Shown piece after piece: positions 46,302-58,142 of a DNA stretch of 64,000 nucleotides (position 1 is its first letter; every line of letters begins with the position of its first letter). The notes beneath the pieces were generated by a model, which did not search any database, was not told the origin of the DNA, and saw only the letters and a list, made by a program, of their open reading frames with translations. The stretch spans positions 97,088,850-97,152,849 of the forward strand of contig CM075770.1 in NCBI GenBank assembly GCA_037974665.1. Reading direction: 5' to 3'. The translations under genes and the position numbers were made by a program. The DNA comes from Ehretia macrophylla. Lineage: Eukaryota > Streptophyta > Magnoliopsida > Boraginales > Ehretiaceae.

Positions 46302-48576
46302 TAAACAAAAAAGAAGCTATATGACGGCCTTTTTTATGTCTCTACCGGCGTTTTAAAAATGCCTGCAAAACATTACAAGCGCCTACAGAAACGCTGTCTA
46401 TACTGGCATCGTTTTTGCTTTAACCGGCGTTTTGGTAAGAGCGCCGGTAAAAAGATCTATAGAGTCCCTTTTAACAAACGTCGTATATTCCATTGCTAAA
46501 TTGTCGGCAATTTGCTACAAAATGCCGCCTATTCGGTCTTTAGCGGTGCTTAATAAGACGCCGTCTATTTGTTTTGATAAATTGCAGCATTTTGCTAACA
46601 AACGCCACCTATTATCTAATCCTGAAATGCAGTGTGCAGATCAACAATACAAGAACATCTTTGACACATGAAAGGGTTCCAAACATTACATAATCCCAAC
46701 ATAAAAATTCCAGATCCAAAATATATTCATAATCCAAACATTACATAATCCCAACATAAAAAGTTTCGGATCCAAATAAATTCATAATCCAAACATAAAA
46801 GGTTCCCATTACTTTTCTGATTGCCTCTAGTTGTAAAGCAGAGTTTTTGTTGCCTCCTTTAAATTCCGAAGCTCTTTCATCCATATACGTGTTACATTTG
46901 TCCTAGAAATATAAATTAACAAAATTATTAAAACATCCCTATGACAAAAACTTAGGAAATAGGGCAATAATTAGAATTACCCCAACAACAGTTGCATCCT
47001 TATCAACGTGTCCATCCTTTCTTCTTGTACGAGTAAGTAGATAAAAGTCAATATCACGCACTTCCAACCCACTTGCCTCCTACAAAAGTGAATTTGCAAA
47101 GTTAGATATATATATGAGCTTATAATCAATGCAACGTAGATATTTAATGCCAAATAATAGAGCTAAAGTAGCAAAAACAACTTGTAGCTATAGACCTCAA
47201 CTACATCTTCTCTTCTTTCAAATCTCACACATCAATTGCATCATATCTCAAAGTAACAAATATCCACCACCAACTGAGTAAACAAAGCCAGATTGATATA
47301 GAAAATGTCTCAATTTTTCATAATTTTCTTTCGATTTCAACACTAATCTTCGTACCACTCCTTGCCCTAACCAATAGATATCATATCCGTAAAGACTCGC
47401 ATTAAGACCTATGACAAGCAAAAAAGATATACATAATGAAGATAGTGTTAGAATTTATTAGATCTAATATCAGAAAATAAAACATTACTAATAATTGATA
47501 AAATTAACTTGAAAATCTAAGGCGTACCTTGGCTCGAAACCATTGATAATATCTCTTGTGAAAATCCTGCAAGAAAACCTTAAGCAACGTGTTATGGTAG
47601 ACACGTCTGACAAGCAAAAAAGATATACACAATGAAGATGGATCTCGTACAAAATCCTAAATCTTAGTCCTGTCCTATACAGGTTCTTATTGGCTTCATA
47701 ACTAGCCTTCATAAAAATCTATGAATGAAGCAAGCTAAGACTCTGAACAACACGACATATAATACCATGGTGACGTGCCACTCTTTGCCCTAAGTTACCT
47801 AAATGCGCAGAGCAATATATCAAAGCATGATACAAAAGCGGAATAAATGTTTTATTCCATAAATTATTCATACATAAAATATATATATATAATAACTATT
47901 TTTTTTCCTTTTGAACTAAAATTATATAGTCCTTCTCGTGCTTTCACTAATTCCTTTACTCCTCTCAAACATACACATACACACACATACACACACACAC
48001 ACACATATATATAACTACAACACCAAAATTCACAATTTCTCTAATAAATGTTTCATTCCAGAAATTATTCATACATAAAATTCATAAATATATTCCAGTT
48101 GTTTTATTCCTTTTGAACTATAATCATATAGTCCAGTTCATGTTTAACTAATTTTTTTACTCCTCACATATAAAGATACATACACGACGATATATACATA
48201 CATATACAAATACATATGTATACATAGCCCTAAAAAATAGATTAAAAGCAGTTTGATTAGAAGCTTATTGTGCAGTGCGATTTGGAGCAGCGAGAGAGTT
48301 TAGGAGAGAGGAGATTCTGTGAAATGAAAATTTTGAGTGAGTGAGATGAAAAGTCTGGTGGGAAACGAATTTTGAGCAGTGAGATGGCAGGACAAATTCC
48401 CTCCAATTGTCAGGCATATTATTGGCGGCGCTATATAGTGGAAACGTTAGCATTTTTTGTAATGGCAGCGTTCGTTACGAAAATGCCGCGAAAGCCCTTT
48501 TGCTTATTTTTTTAGGCGGCATCTACCATAAACGCCGGCAAAAGTTCACCATCAAAACTACCAATTTCTTGTAGTA
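46302..48576 (-). mobile_element. CACTA-type transposon in the LARD 3' LTR
   Basis: Alignment with the 5' LTR places the insertion between GAGTAGTAGAAATAGG and TCACAATGG. The left end ACTATAAACAAAAAAG and the inverted right end ACTACAAGAAATTGG share the CACTA-type start. Both ends carry GGCGTTTT, GCCGGTAAAAAG, AAACGCCGG and GCCGCCTA-like subterminal units, as in plant CACTA elements. Exact ends are uncertain by about 5 bases and no clean 3-bp duplication was found. The interior has coding remnants on the minus strand but no full transposase. Confidence 0.75.
46800..47079 (-). pseudogene. CACTA-associated plant transposase exons
   Basis: On the minus strand, a 99-base open exon (47079-46981) with AG acceptor and GT donor reads EASGLEVRDIDFYLLTRTRR, then KDGHVDKDA. 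A 78-base intron follows, then DKCNTYMDERASEFKGG in the same phase (from 46902). The TRTRRKDGHVD pattern resembles the En/Spm-associated plant transposase domain (Transposase_24/Ptta type: TH.RKDG..VDE). Only this portion is recognised; it is presumably the residue of the second CACTA protein. Confidence 0.5.
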
Positions 48577-51110
48577 TCACAATGGTTTTTGACTATTTTG
48601 TTTTTCTGATTTTATATTTTTCTCATGATACTTGTAATTTAGAAGGCATGAAAAAATTGGAATTATGTGCATTGCATGTCCGAATAGTGCAATAGGAAAA
48701 TGTTTCACGTACCGTGTGAATAGTGGAAACAATGCACTTAGTAAACTACTAGACTCTAATTGCATTTTGGGCCTTTAAAACTACTTAGTTGCATCATCTT
48801 TAAGCCCAGTTAACCAGCCCAACCCATCAATATAATGTAAATAGCATTCAAGCCATTCAATTGCCAATAAAAACAAAACAAAAAATGTATTTTGTGTCCC
48901 TTAGGGTCGTCAGCCTTGAAGCAAGAAAAGGAGAAGAATTTTTGCTCATTTCACTCAAAGTTGTGGTCATCCAAGCTTCTTCAAGTGGATTCAAACAACC
49001 CTAAGCCTTCTCCTAGCTCCTACAAGGAGTTTTGGTAAGGGATTTAGCATCTAAATGCATTTTCAAGTTTATAATCTAACTTTATCTTTTTAGATTTGAT
49101 GATATATAGCTATATTATGCTTGAAACCTGAGTAAAGTATTGTCTACGTGTTGTGGAGACATGATTTGTGTAGTACAATGGCTTAAATATTAGAATTTTG
49201 CAAAATGGTTATTTGAACAAGAACATGAATAATATTTTCTTAGGGTTTTGATTCAAATTGTGATATGAGCTTTATTTAACGTAATCTAAAGATGTTATTG
49301 ATGCTATTGATGCTAGTGAACCTAGATTAGTGATTGTATATGGTTAGATTGATCAAAACTTGAATAGAATTGCATATTTGACTCAGAATTGAAAGGGGGC
49401 TTTGCGTAAAAGTATGACCCGTGTGTAATTGAACATCATACTTAGTGTTTATTGGGTGTAGAAGTGATAAAAATGATTTTATGACACTCGTTTGGGGGTT
49501 GGTTTGGGTAGCTATAGTTCAAAGCATCATTGGGGCATCTAAGACTTTTGTGCTAAACATCGATGAAAGTATATTTTCGTGGTTCTAGAATGGGTCATAA
49601 AGTGTAATTAGAAGTGTGGTATAGTTGGTTCACGGATTGGGTACCTCGTATCTCATTTATGCGTTGATTATGTCTTTGAACTAAAGGGTAAAGTTGGAAA
49701 GTAAAGGTTATTGTCATAATTGCTTTGGATTACCATTTGTTGTGCTAAATAAATGTTAATTGATTTGCTCATACATCGGTAACTGTGTGTGAGGGAAACC
49801 TACATTGTTGTCATTTGCTTATGTGCGAGGACAACCTCTTTTATTGTTCTTATTACGTGCTTATCGCTTTATATACTTATCGAATTGTGTGATTATAATC
49901 GTTATTGATATTGTGGTTGCACAACTATTTGGGCATGGTAGTGTCGGAAAACTCCGGGAGGCGTCAGGCTTGTCGGTATACCTCGGCTACCATGGTCCAC
50001 AATCCCATTCTCGCCTGGTCCTGAGATCGCTAGGGGTGTTGGATCATAAGATTTCGGGGTATATCTGGAGTACACCCACTGGAGTGTTATGGATTTATAC
50101 CGGCACATTGATCGAGTCTGTGGTTCGTGGATTGAGGTCGTGATCGAGATAGAGACTTTGTAGTGTTTAGGGTTATCAAAATCATATCCTTTTAATTAGT
50201 AAGTCTTGCTTAGGCCTTAAGTCCTTGGAGAGTTACCATTACTTGTGTTCTTCTATTTGTGTGAATTAGCTTATATATTTGTATTGTATGATATATTGTT
50301 ATCGTTTCTTCCAAGTTGCTTAGTGTATTGGTTCTATCATGGGTGACTTTCTTCTTTGATGTGAACAGTTTAATGTATTTAATTGCATACTAGTTTCATA
50401 TTGCTAAATTGTTTTACTGTTGGTTGTTGTATTGCATGAAACCCTTTTTTTTAAAACTCCCCGGATATCTGTTTCTCTTCCCTCACTGAGCAGCTGTGTT
50501 ACTTACTCCCTCTTTCAAACCATGTTAGCTTCGGTGCCTTCGGAGTCTAGGGAAAAGAAAGCTCGAGAGTCTCTTTGATCAAATGTTCTTGCCTTAGTGG
50601 ATTGTTCTATGTAAATTCGTGATAGTTATGCTTTCTTTTGGGGCCTGCGTGCCTTGTATATGTTGGTTATTATAAGGGATGTAATATGAAGTGAAAGACT
50701 TGTATAATTAGATAGGTCGTAGATGGCATGTAATAACTCTAGTGTTTTACTTATGGCCTAGTTGGTTTGTATGCTTGTATGAGGTTAAATGGAATATGGT
50801 TGAATGACTTAAAATCTAAAGTTAAATAAAAAATATTAGAGTGGTATGATAATCGAATTATTGTTAAATGAACTTTAATAGTTAATGGAATGCATGCTTG
50901 TGTGTTGTGAGAAAGACTCGAATGAACTTATAGTATTGGAAAATCATGATATGAATGGTATTTATTGCTGTTGTGGTCAATTCTTATGAGTGCAGGGTTA
51001 TGGATAGTCCTAGAAACAGGGAAAATTTCGTCCGTTTTCTATCTTTTTTTGTGATTTCGGGTTTTGAATCGAAACTCCTGTCTCGTGAGGGATCGGGGTG
51101 TTACACATGT

Positions 51111-51235
51111 GATGGATTAGGCCGAGTCGAATTCACTTTCAACCAAATTGGGTTTGGCTCGAATTTTTGTGTATTGGACTGAGTTGAATCTGTGTTGGCC
51201 CAGCTCAAATGCTACCTCTAGTGTGTGCGTACAGG
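51111..51235. mobile_element. Continuation of the hAT-like repeat after the LARD
   Basis: GATTAGGCCGAGTCG, GTTTGGCTCG and TTGGCCCAGCTCAAATG resemble the GGGCTC-rich sequence before 41065. The LARD therefore split one older repeat. Confidence 0.4.
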
Positions 51236-52340
51236 TTTATATTTGCTAAAGCTTGGGTGTGTCATGTGTATGTGTTATGTGCTGCACAAATTAAAAGGTT
51301 ATGTTTTATGCAGTAAAAGGGGTTTTGGCTTAGACACGATTGAAGTGGAATAGATAATCTCCTTTGATTTGGTATGATCTGGAACATGTTCCACCTAGTA
51401 GCCCAAAAGTGCATAAGGTACACAGTTCCAATTGTCATGGTAACTGGAATTGCTTCAGATATTGTCTTGAGATGGTGGAATTACTTCGAATTGGTAACTA
51501 GAGAGGCTCAATTTTATGCTGCAAATAGTAGTTTTCAGAACTTCAATCATATTATAAACATGTATATTCATAGACTGGATTTACCTTTGGTATGTTAATA
51601 ATTCTTCATCCCCAATAGATTTTAAATCAAGAACCTGATTATATATCTAAATCACTGAAATTCATGAAATAGTGGGTTTGTGGGTTTGTGAATTGAGACG
51701 GTAGCAGTAATGTTTGAGGGTGTTGGGAAGTAATTAATAATTGTGGTCTTTAAAGGAGGATAAAAATAAGAGAACAAGGAAAAAGGTATCACGTAGTCAA
51801 CAGGTAAGCAAAGGGTAGGGGGGGGGGGAGGGAGGAAACAAATACAAATAAGGAGTATGTTTGGAAAGGTAATTTTGAGTAGTCAAACAATTGACTGTCT
51901 AAAAACGTTAACAGAGTTAAATCATGTGGAAATATGGCCATTTGTAAAAGATTATGGGGTGTTTGAAATTTTGCAATAAACTCACGAAATCCATCTGGTA
52001 GGAGTATAATTGCATAAAAATCCAACCCTTTTTTTTCTTTGGTCAATAAAATCCATCCCTTTGAAAGCATAACATTCACCAAAAGTGATTGAAGGCAATA
52101 TAACATCTCGTTCCTACCAAAATGAAAACAACGTTAACGAATATTTGAACTTCCACGTCTCTTCAGATGCTATGCCACCAATTATTGAACCACACCTCAC
52201 ACACATGGTTCTTTCCTTAACGTGGACTCTTCACTCACCACCAAGCTTAACAAAGCCAACAAATAGATTCCTACGAACACAAAAGAATCACATACGCACT
52301 GTTCAACTTTGAATCATCTACAGATTCTTCTATCTAGCTC
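51236..52340. other. Upstream region of SEP2
   Basis: No gene is recognised. There is a G-run at about 51819-51831. The final 250 bases are A/C-rich, as expected of a plant promoter and 5' UTR. No clear TATA box was identified. Confidence 0.5.
52153..52225 (+). promoter_or_regulatory. Paired ACGT-core elements upstream of SEP2
   Basis: CCACGT (52153-52158) and ACGTGG (52220-52225) lie 188 and 116 bases before the ATG, in opposite orientation. ACGT cores of this form bind bZIP and related factors in light and stress promoters, which fits a light-stress gene, but the assignment is inference. Confidence 0.35.
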
Positions 52341-55300
52341 ATGGCCTTGACGGCTCGCCCGGTTTTCTGTGAGCTGAAAGCACAAAAACTGGCGGTTCAG
52401 AAGGCTGAACCGGGCTCATCTCTGAAAGGTCAGAAGCTAAGGATACCAGAGGTGACACAAACGACGTCGGATAATGGGAAAATTGTGTTGCAGCCAAGGC
52501 TGTGCACACTTAGATCATATGGGTCTGTTCCAATAGGTGTGATCAAGACCAAGAATACAAATGGTGAAGATGAAGTCTCACCTTTTTTTGCCACCTTGAC
52601 TGAGTATATAGAGAGCTCCAAGAAGAGCCAGGACTTTGAGATCATCTCTGGTCGTCTTGCAATGGTGAATTCTCTTTTCTTTTGTTTTATTTTTCTCTTC
52701 GTTTTATATATTTGATCTATTGGTAGTACGAGGATTTGGATATCTCATAACATTACGAGTAAGATCCAATAATGCTGAACTCTTTATAAGATTATAATGA
52801 AATTATCTAAGTAGTTCATTACTATTGGATCTTTCTTGTAACGTTATAAAGTTATGAGGAATTCAAGTTCTAGTATGAACTTCTCATTCACATGTTTTGA
52901 CTTTTCTTTGTTTAATTTTCCTTGATAACTATACATGGAACTTTGTCTAGCATCTTTCGGTTATCTAAATGGATATAAAAGAATGAATGAATTTCTAAGC
53001 TCATTAACTATTGTCTGAAGTTTAATGGTAATTCTAGCGTATTGATTATCTCTTTGGAGCTCTGATATGTAGTAACCCCTTGGTGGGCGTGATGGATTGG
53101 CCTTCTTTATGCTTGAAATTGTTGGTGGGTCCAGCCCCATTTGGGGTGGGTCCCACTAGTTGTCAAAGACAATTTCTCTTTGACAACTTAGTTGTTAAAG
53201 ACAATTTGTCTAAAGGACAACAGACAACTTGATTTGTTCATCTTTGGCAACTTGATCACCACCGCCTACTAACTCTTATAAATAGGAGGTGATGGTGAGG
53301 AGAAGAAACAATCAGGGCAGAGAGAAACTGTAGAGACCCGATGGTAAGATTAATGAGAGTAATCCACTAATATTAGGTTTGGCAGGCTTATTGGATATTT
53401 TAGATTAATGGGAGATATTCAAAATACAGTGTATGAATTTGGGTAGTAATTCATACACATGGATAGATAGACCCGAGAATCATTATAGTTGATTAATTTA
53501 TTTGGGATCGAACGAGTAGGTTCGATTGAGTCACAACCAGGTGAGAGTTGTGAGGTCATTGTGTAAAGAGGGTAAGGGAATATTCTATTTACTCTAGGGA
53601 GTGAGTGAGAGAATATTAATGTAGAGAATGTTAAGACTTTATCCGTATAAAAAGTCATGAATATTGAGTAATAGTGAAATTACTCCATGGACGTAGCTAA
53701 AGTTGGGTGAACCATGTAAAATATTGTATATCGCTTATTTATGTGCACGATCCGGGTTTGAGAATTTATTCTAAAATTCCCAACAAGTGGTATCAAAGCC
53801 AGGTACTTTACATAAATATGCGTGTTGATGGGAAATGGATCTGTATCAAAGATTGTGATCCCATTATCAAGAAAGGTGAATCAATAAAATACAAATAATC
53901 TATTGCATTATGTTGTTTGTTGTTATTCTTGTTGATTTGTCAGGAAAGAAAAAAAAATGTCGTATGAAAGTGCGAAGTCGGAACAGTTGTGGAGGTGCTG
54001 AAAAATACTATTGACCGGAATAGTAACCAGAGTTACTATTCACGAAATAGTGACTTAAAAACAAAGAAGGAAGATGATGTCATATCTTCTTCATTTGAGC
54101 ATGGAACAGCACACCAAGGGTACCATTGGACTCGTAGTGATGAGAGGAATAAGTTCATGCCAACCAAACTGGTCACCGTTGATCGAATCGTTGCTGGAGA
54201 AGGAAGAAAATCGAGATGTGATTTCTTGATTTGGGTACTTTTGGTACTCCAAATCCAAATTGGAATAGATTATTTGAATCCTTGTGACGAGAGGAGTCCA
54301 ACCATACTTGTCTTGCCACCAGAGGAAGCCAGAGTTGGGCGGGATCTGAAAAGGAAATCGCTGTTGTTGTAAGGTTGGTCAACATTGACCGTTGACCAAT
54401 CGGAAGTTGAAGACTAGCAATAGGTTCGCCGTCTGATGAGGTGTTCAACAGCGTTGGCCGTTTGAAAATCGGACAGTTAGATCGTAAGATATCTGTCATT
54501 GAACGTGAGCCATCCATTTTGAATTCATATCTAAGGTCGTGATTAGGTGCTTCGCGGTGCATTGAAGAAATGGTGCACTTGCAACCCGATTGGATCAAGT
54601 GAAGGCTTTGATCTAGTATGATGTACCCAAGAAGAGTTCTGTGAGCTTGGTATATTTGAAAAGTACTACTATTCATACATACGACACTATTCACCACGGT
54701 ATTATTCATTTGTAGGTACTATTCATACGTACGGTACTATTCATTGTTGACCAAGTTGGCCAAGGGTCCCTTAAAGTTTTTCGACGTCCTGAATCCGAGT
54801 TTCCAATCTGTTTTGTCAAATTCCTTGTGGATTGTCGAATTTTGATGAAAAAGTATGACCCATGAAAGAAAAAATAGAACTTGAAGGGAGATAAATCCAA
54901 ATGATGGTTGATGATGCATCAAGCAGTAGTGGCCAGGCTGAGAAGGATGTAGAAAATGCGAAAGATGTTCGAGTAGGGGAAGCAAACTTCTCAGATCAAA
55001 GGCGAAAGATCGTAGATCTTCAAGACGAAGATGGTTCAACTATGTATTCAAGTTCTGATGTGGGGGAGCTATTTATAAAAATTGAGTTGCTGACTAAGCA
55101 AGACGGGATAAGCTTATGAAGCGATTGTTCATCCCCAAATGGGTCTGTAGGGGGAGATTGTTGGTGGGTCCAGCCCCATTTGGGATGGATCCCACTAGTT
55201 GTCAAAGACAATTTCTCTTTGACAACTAACAACTAAGTTGTCAAAGACAATTTGTCTTTAACAACTTAGTTGTCAAAATGATACCAGACAACTTGAATTG

Positions 55301-56540
55301 ATTTGTTCAAGTTGTCTTTGGCAACTTGATCACCACCACCTCCTAACTCTTATAAACAGGAGGTGATGGTGAGGAGAAGAAACAATCGGGGCAGAGAGAA
55401 TGTAGACACTCGATGGTAGGATTATTGAGAGTAATCCACTAATATTAAGTGTGGCAGGCCCAATGGGTATTTTGGATTAACGGGAGATATTTAAAATACA
55501 GTGTATGAATTCGGGTAATAATTCATACACAATGATAGGTAGATCCGAGAATCACTATAGCTGATTATTCTATCTGGGATCGAATGAGCAGGTTCAGTTG
55601 AGTCACAGATAGGTAAGAGTTGTGAGGTCACTCTGTAAAAAGGGTAAGGGACTATTTTATGTACTCCAAGGAAAGAGTGAGAGAATATTCATATAAGGAA
55701 GGTTTAGACTTTATCTGTACAAAAAGTCAGAAATATTGAGTTATAGTGAAATTACTCCGTGGATGTAGCCAAAGTTGGGTGAACCACGTAAAATATTGTG
55801 TTTCGCTTATTTATGTGCATAATCCGGGTTTAAGAATTTATTCTAAAATTCCCAACATAAATATATATATATATACAAGTCATCACTTGAACTAAAAGTT
55901 TAAACGACTAGAGCATATATATTTAATCAATTTGATGTTTTCAACATGTCCCCTTATATTCAAGTGAGACTTTTTTGAGCTATTGACGGGCTTAATGAGT
56001 TTGATATCTCCAATACACCCTTTACGTGCATGCAAGTGTTTTTGGAGCTATTGATGTAGTATATATATGGGATGATGATAATGGCAGGACTTAAAGACAT
56101 TTCTTAAATATTTTATTATCTCTAAACTTAATAAAATTGAATTAGATTGCCTTTCATTTATTTGTACGTTGGGAATCTAATGTTGAATCTAAAAATCTCC
56201 GAGTATGAAATATCATCATGTCGTGGCCACATTCTAATAATTGAGAGTATTGGCTCCCACATGTCTCCAGATGGTGTTTGCAGCAACAGTGACAGAGGAG
56301 GTTGTGACGGGAAACTCTTTGTTCAGGAAAATGGATTTGCAAGGGATTGCTGAAGCTGTAGGGGCATGTATGGCAGCGGTGACATGTGCTGCAATTTTCG
56401 CTTGGTTTTCCAGGGCTCGTTACAAAGTTGGTCGAATTTTCACTGTCAGTTGTAACACGTTCATCGATTCTCTCATCGACCAAATAGTTGACGGCTTGTT
56501 TTATGACAGTGAGCTCAGTGATTGGTCTGATGAAATCTGA
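52341..56540 (+). CDS. Stress enhanced protein 2, chloroplastic (two exons)
   Basis: Exon 1 (52341-52664, 108 codons) and exon 2 (56271-56540, 89 codons plus stop) join in phase 0 across a 3606-base GT-AG intron to give 197 residues. Residues 1 to about 45 are Ala, Lys and Ser-rich with few acidic residues, as expected of a plastid transit peptide. The mature part has the SEP2 signature GKIVLQPRLCTLRSYGS, DEVSPFFATLTEYIESSKK and DFEIISGRLAM. This last motif (E..xGRxAM) is the chlorophyll-binding helix of the light-harvesting/ELIP superfamily, and it crosses the exon junction into MVFAATVTEEVVTGNSLF. A second hydrophobic helix follows (GIAEAVGACMAAVTCAAIFAW), then a conserved tail (VGRIFTVSCNTFIDSLID). 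In Arabidopsis SEP2 is a thylakoid membrane protein induced by high light. The large intron contains a non-autonomous LTR retrotransposon (53120-55857). Both exons are open and the splice sites intact, so the gene is probably functional. Confidence 0.95.
53120..55857 (+). mobile_element. Non-autonomous LTR retrotransposon in the SEP2 intron
   Basis: Direct LTRs (53120-53785, 666 bp; 55159-55857, 699 bp) start TGTTGGTGGGTCCAGCCCC and end TTCTAAAATTCCCAACA. The first is followed by the primer site TGGTATCAAAGCC (initiator tRNA-Met type) and the second is preceded by a TAGGGGGAGAT polypurine tract. The 1.37-kb interior has short open frames (for example 53989-54372) but nothing like gag or pol. 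Flanks GAAAT and TAAAT fit a 5-bp duplication with one change. It lies in the same direction as SEP2. The repeated CTCTTTGACAACTTAG and TTGTCTTTAACAAC units in the LTR are local repeats. Confidence 0.9.
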
Positions 56541-57175
56541 AGCAGTGGTTCGCCCATTTTGCAAGTTTACATAGCATTTAGAAATGACTTAAAAGCATGT
56601 AAAATGTATGTATATTTTATGTACTAAATAGCTATCAATATTTGTTATTTAACTATGGAATTTATAGTTTGAGAGTCGATTCAATCTAGGCTGAATTTCT
56701 CATCATAGAAGAAAGTTGAAGGATGTGATAAAGGAGAGTGATCACTATGAGCTCCTGCGCATGAATCCCGATACAGTCGTTGCTTCAGTTGAAGTCCAAT
56801 ATGTTTATTAAGCTAGGAGCTGGTTGCATATGTATATAAAATTACCTGTAGCCTATATGCAATAAACTTTGATGCTCAAATTGTCATGATGATTTATAAT
56901 GATGTATTGAGAATTTTTCACTTTATTCTGTCTTTGCCTCCTCTAACCCAACCCAAAAAAGTAATTAGGCAAATCAAAGAAGAAAAAGAGAGAAAAAGAA
57001 TTGATTCTTTTTTTTTTGGTCAACTGAAAGTTCATTGCATTAAAAGAAACACCATATGGCTACATGTGATTGGATCTGCTCACGACGTTATTATATTATA
57101 AATAAGATTCAATGATAGTAAATTACTGATACTGTTATAATGAAATTATCTTAACATTTCACAACCATTTTACTT
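56541..57175. other. SEP2 3' flank
   Basis: Presumed 3' UTR and downstream sequence. No further gene is recognised; short frames here are AT-rich and not conserved in appearance. Confidence 0.5.
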
Positions 57176-57865
57176 GGGGTGAATCACACAGGAACCCCTA
57201 TACTTTTTCAAAATTGCACAAGACTTCCTTGTAGTTCAAAAATCACCAAACACCTCCCCTGTAATTTTTAAAATGCATCACACTTGTCCTCTCCGTCAAC
57301 AAAATCATCACTTTTAACATAAAGTGTATTACTCGCGGGTGTGATGTAACTTTGATTGTTTTTAAAAAGTTTTGACTATAAAACAAGTGTGTTGATTTAT
57401 CAAAATACCCATTTCAATAAATAAATAAATAAATAAATAAAAAATTCAAATAGTGTCATCTTTTCCCTAACCCCTACCATGCCTCATCCCATAAGACCTC
57501 TTACCCTGTCAGATCCTCTACACCACCCCTCCTACCTCATCAGCCACCCACCCCAACCCTATTAGCCCTCCCACCTAACCCTACCCCAACACCTCCAATC
57601 CAACCTTGTCACCCCAGCCTACCCCAACGCCGTCAAACCCCACCCCTGTTAGTCCCCCACCCCACCCTATATATATTTTCTTCTTTTTTTGGATGAAATG
57701 CAGAAAACCCCATGTGATTTGTCATAAGTGCAAAAGACCTTCCTGTGGTCTGGAAATACACTATCCCTCTATATTTTCTAAAACATAGTTGCAGTTCCCC
57801 CCTCCGTCAATAAAACCGTTTATTTTCACGGAGTGTATGGATCACGCACAACATATGCCTGATAG
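57176..57865. repeat. Two diverged copies of a MITE-like arm around a CCCCAACC-rich tract
   Basis: Segments at about 57176-57345 and 57690-57865 share the order AACCCC.TA...TTTT, AAG.C.TTCCTGTRGTY, CCCTCCGTCAA, AAARTG(T)AT. They are direct repeats. Between them (57470-57670) is a C-rich low-complexity stretch of CCACCCCAACCCTA-like units. The layout resembles the Mutator-type MITE at 11911-12879 but no ends or duplications were fixed. Confidence 0.4.
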
Positions 57866-58069
57866 TGTGTTTTGTCATTGTTGGCAATAAATAACCATGA
57901 CATAAATGCCCTTGTCTTGCTAATATAAGTATCAAATGGGGACTTGAAACAATATCAAGTATTTTGTCATTGTGGTCATTGTCAAGGAGTATGTATTTGT
58001 TGTTTGGAGTTTTAGTCACAACTACAAGATTTTTTATTTTTTACAAAAAAATAAAATAATAAACTTGCT

Positions 58070-58142
58070 AGCAATAAGATTTCAAACCTTTGACTTAACA
58101 TAAAAAGTTCACAATCTAACCAACTAAGCAATCGTAGCTCCT
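58070..58142 (-). ncRNA. tRNA-like SINE remnant
   Basis: On the minus strand, GGAGCTACGATTGCTTAGTTGG resembles a tRNA 5' part with an A-box (GCTTAGTTGG), followed about 35 bases later by AGGTTTGAAATC, a decayed B-box (consensus GGTTCGANTCC). This is the arrangement of tRNA-derived SINE heads. It does not fold into a good cloverleaf by eye, so I do not call it a tRNA gene. Confidence 0.35.

Larger units (their letters stand above)
41071..51105 (+). mobile_element. LARD-type gypsy derivative with nested insertions, 10 kb
   Basis: Two long direct LTRs (41071-44464 and 45923-51105), both starting TGTGAGACCCAGACCCGC, enclose only 1458 bases. Exact 5-bp target duplications CATGT (41066-41070 and 51106-51110) flank the whole. 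A primer site variant (TAGTATCAGAGC) follows the 5' LTR and a polypurine tract (AAGGAAGGGAGGA) precedes the 3' LTR. Without the later MITE (481 bp plus 9) and CACTA (about 2.27 kb), the LTRs are about 2904 and 2910 bp, so they match in length. No gag or pol is present, which defines a large retrotransposon derivative that depends on related gypsy elements. Confidence 0.93.
45923..51105 (+). repeat. 3' LTR of the LARD, with a CACTA insertion
   Basis: It is colinear with the 5' LTR on both sides of a 2.27-kb insertion and ends GGGGTGTTACA before the CATGT duplication. It lacks the MITE. By eye the two LTRs differ at a few per cent of sites, so the LARD is not very recent. Confidence 0.92.

Noticed and set aside
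53989-54372. A 127-residue frame inside the SEP2-intron element
   Set aside because: It has no gag, protease or RT motif. It may be a decayed or non-coding interior, so it is mentioned only within the element.
58070-58142. A functional tRNA gene
   Set aside because: The A and B boxes are diverged and the acceptor and anticodon stems do not pair convincingly by eye.
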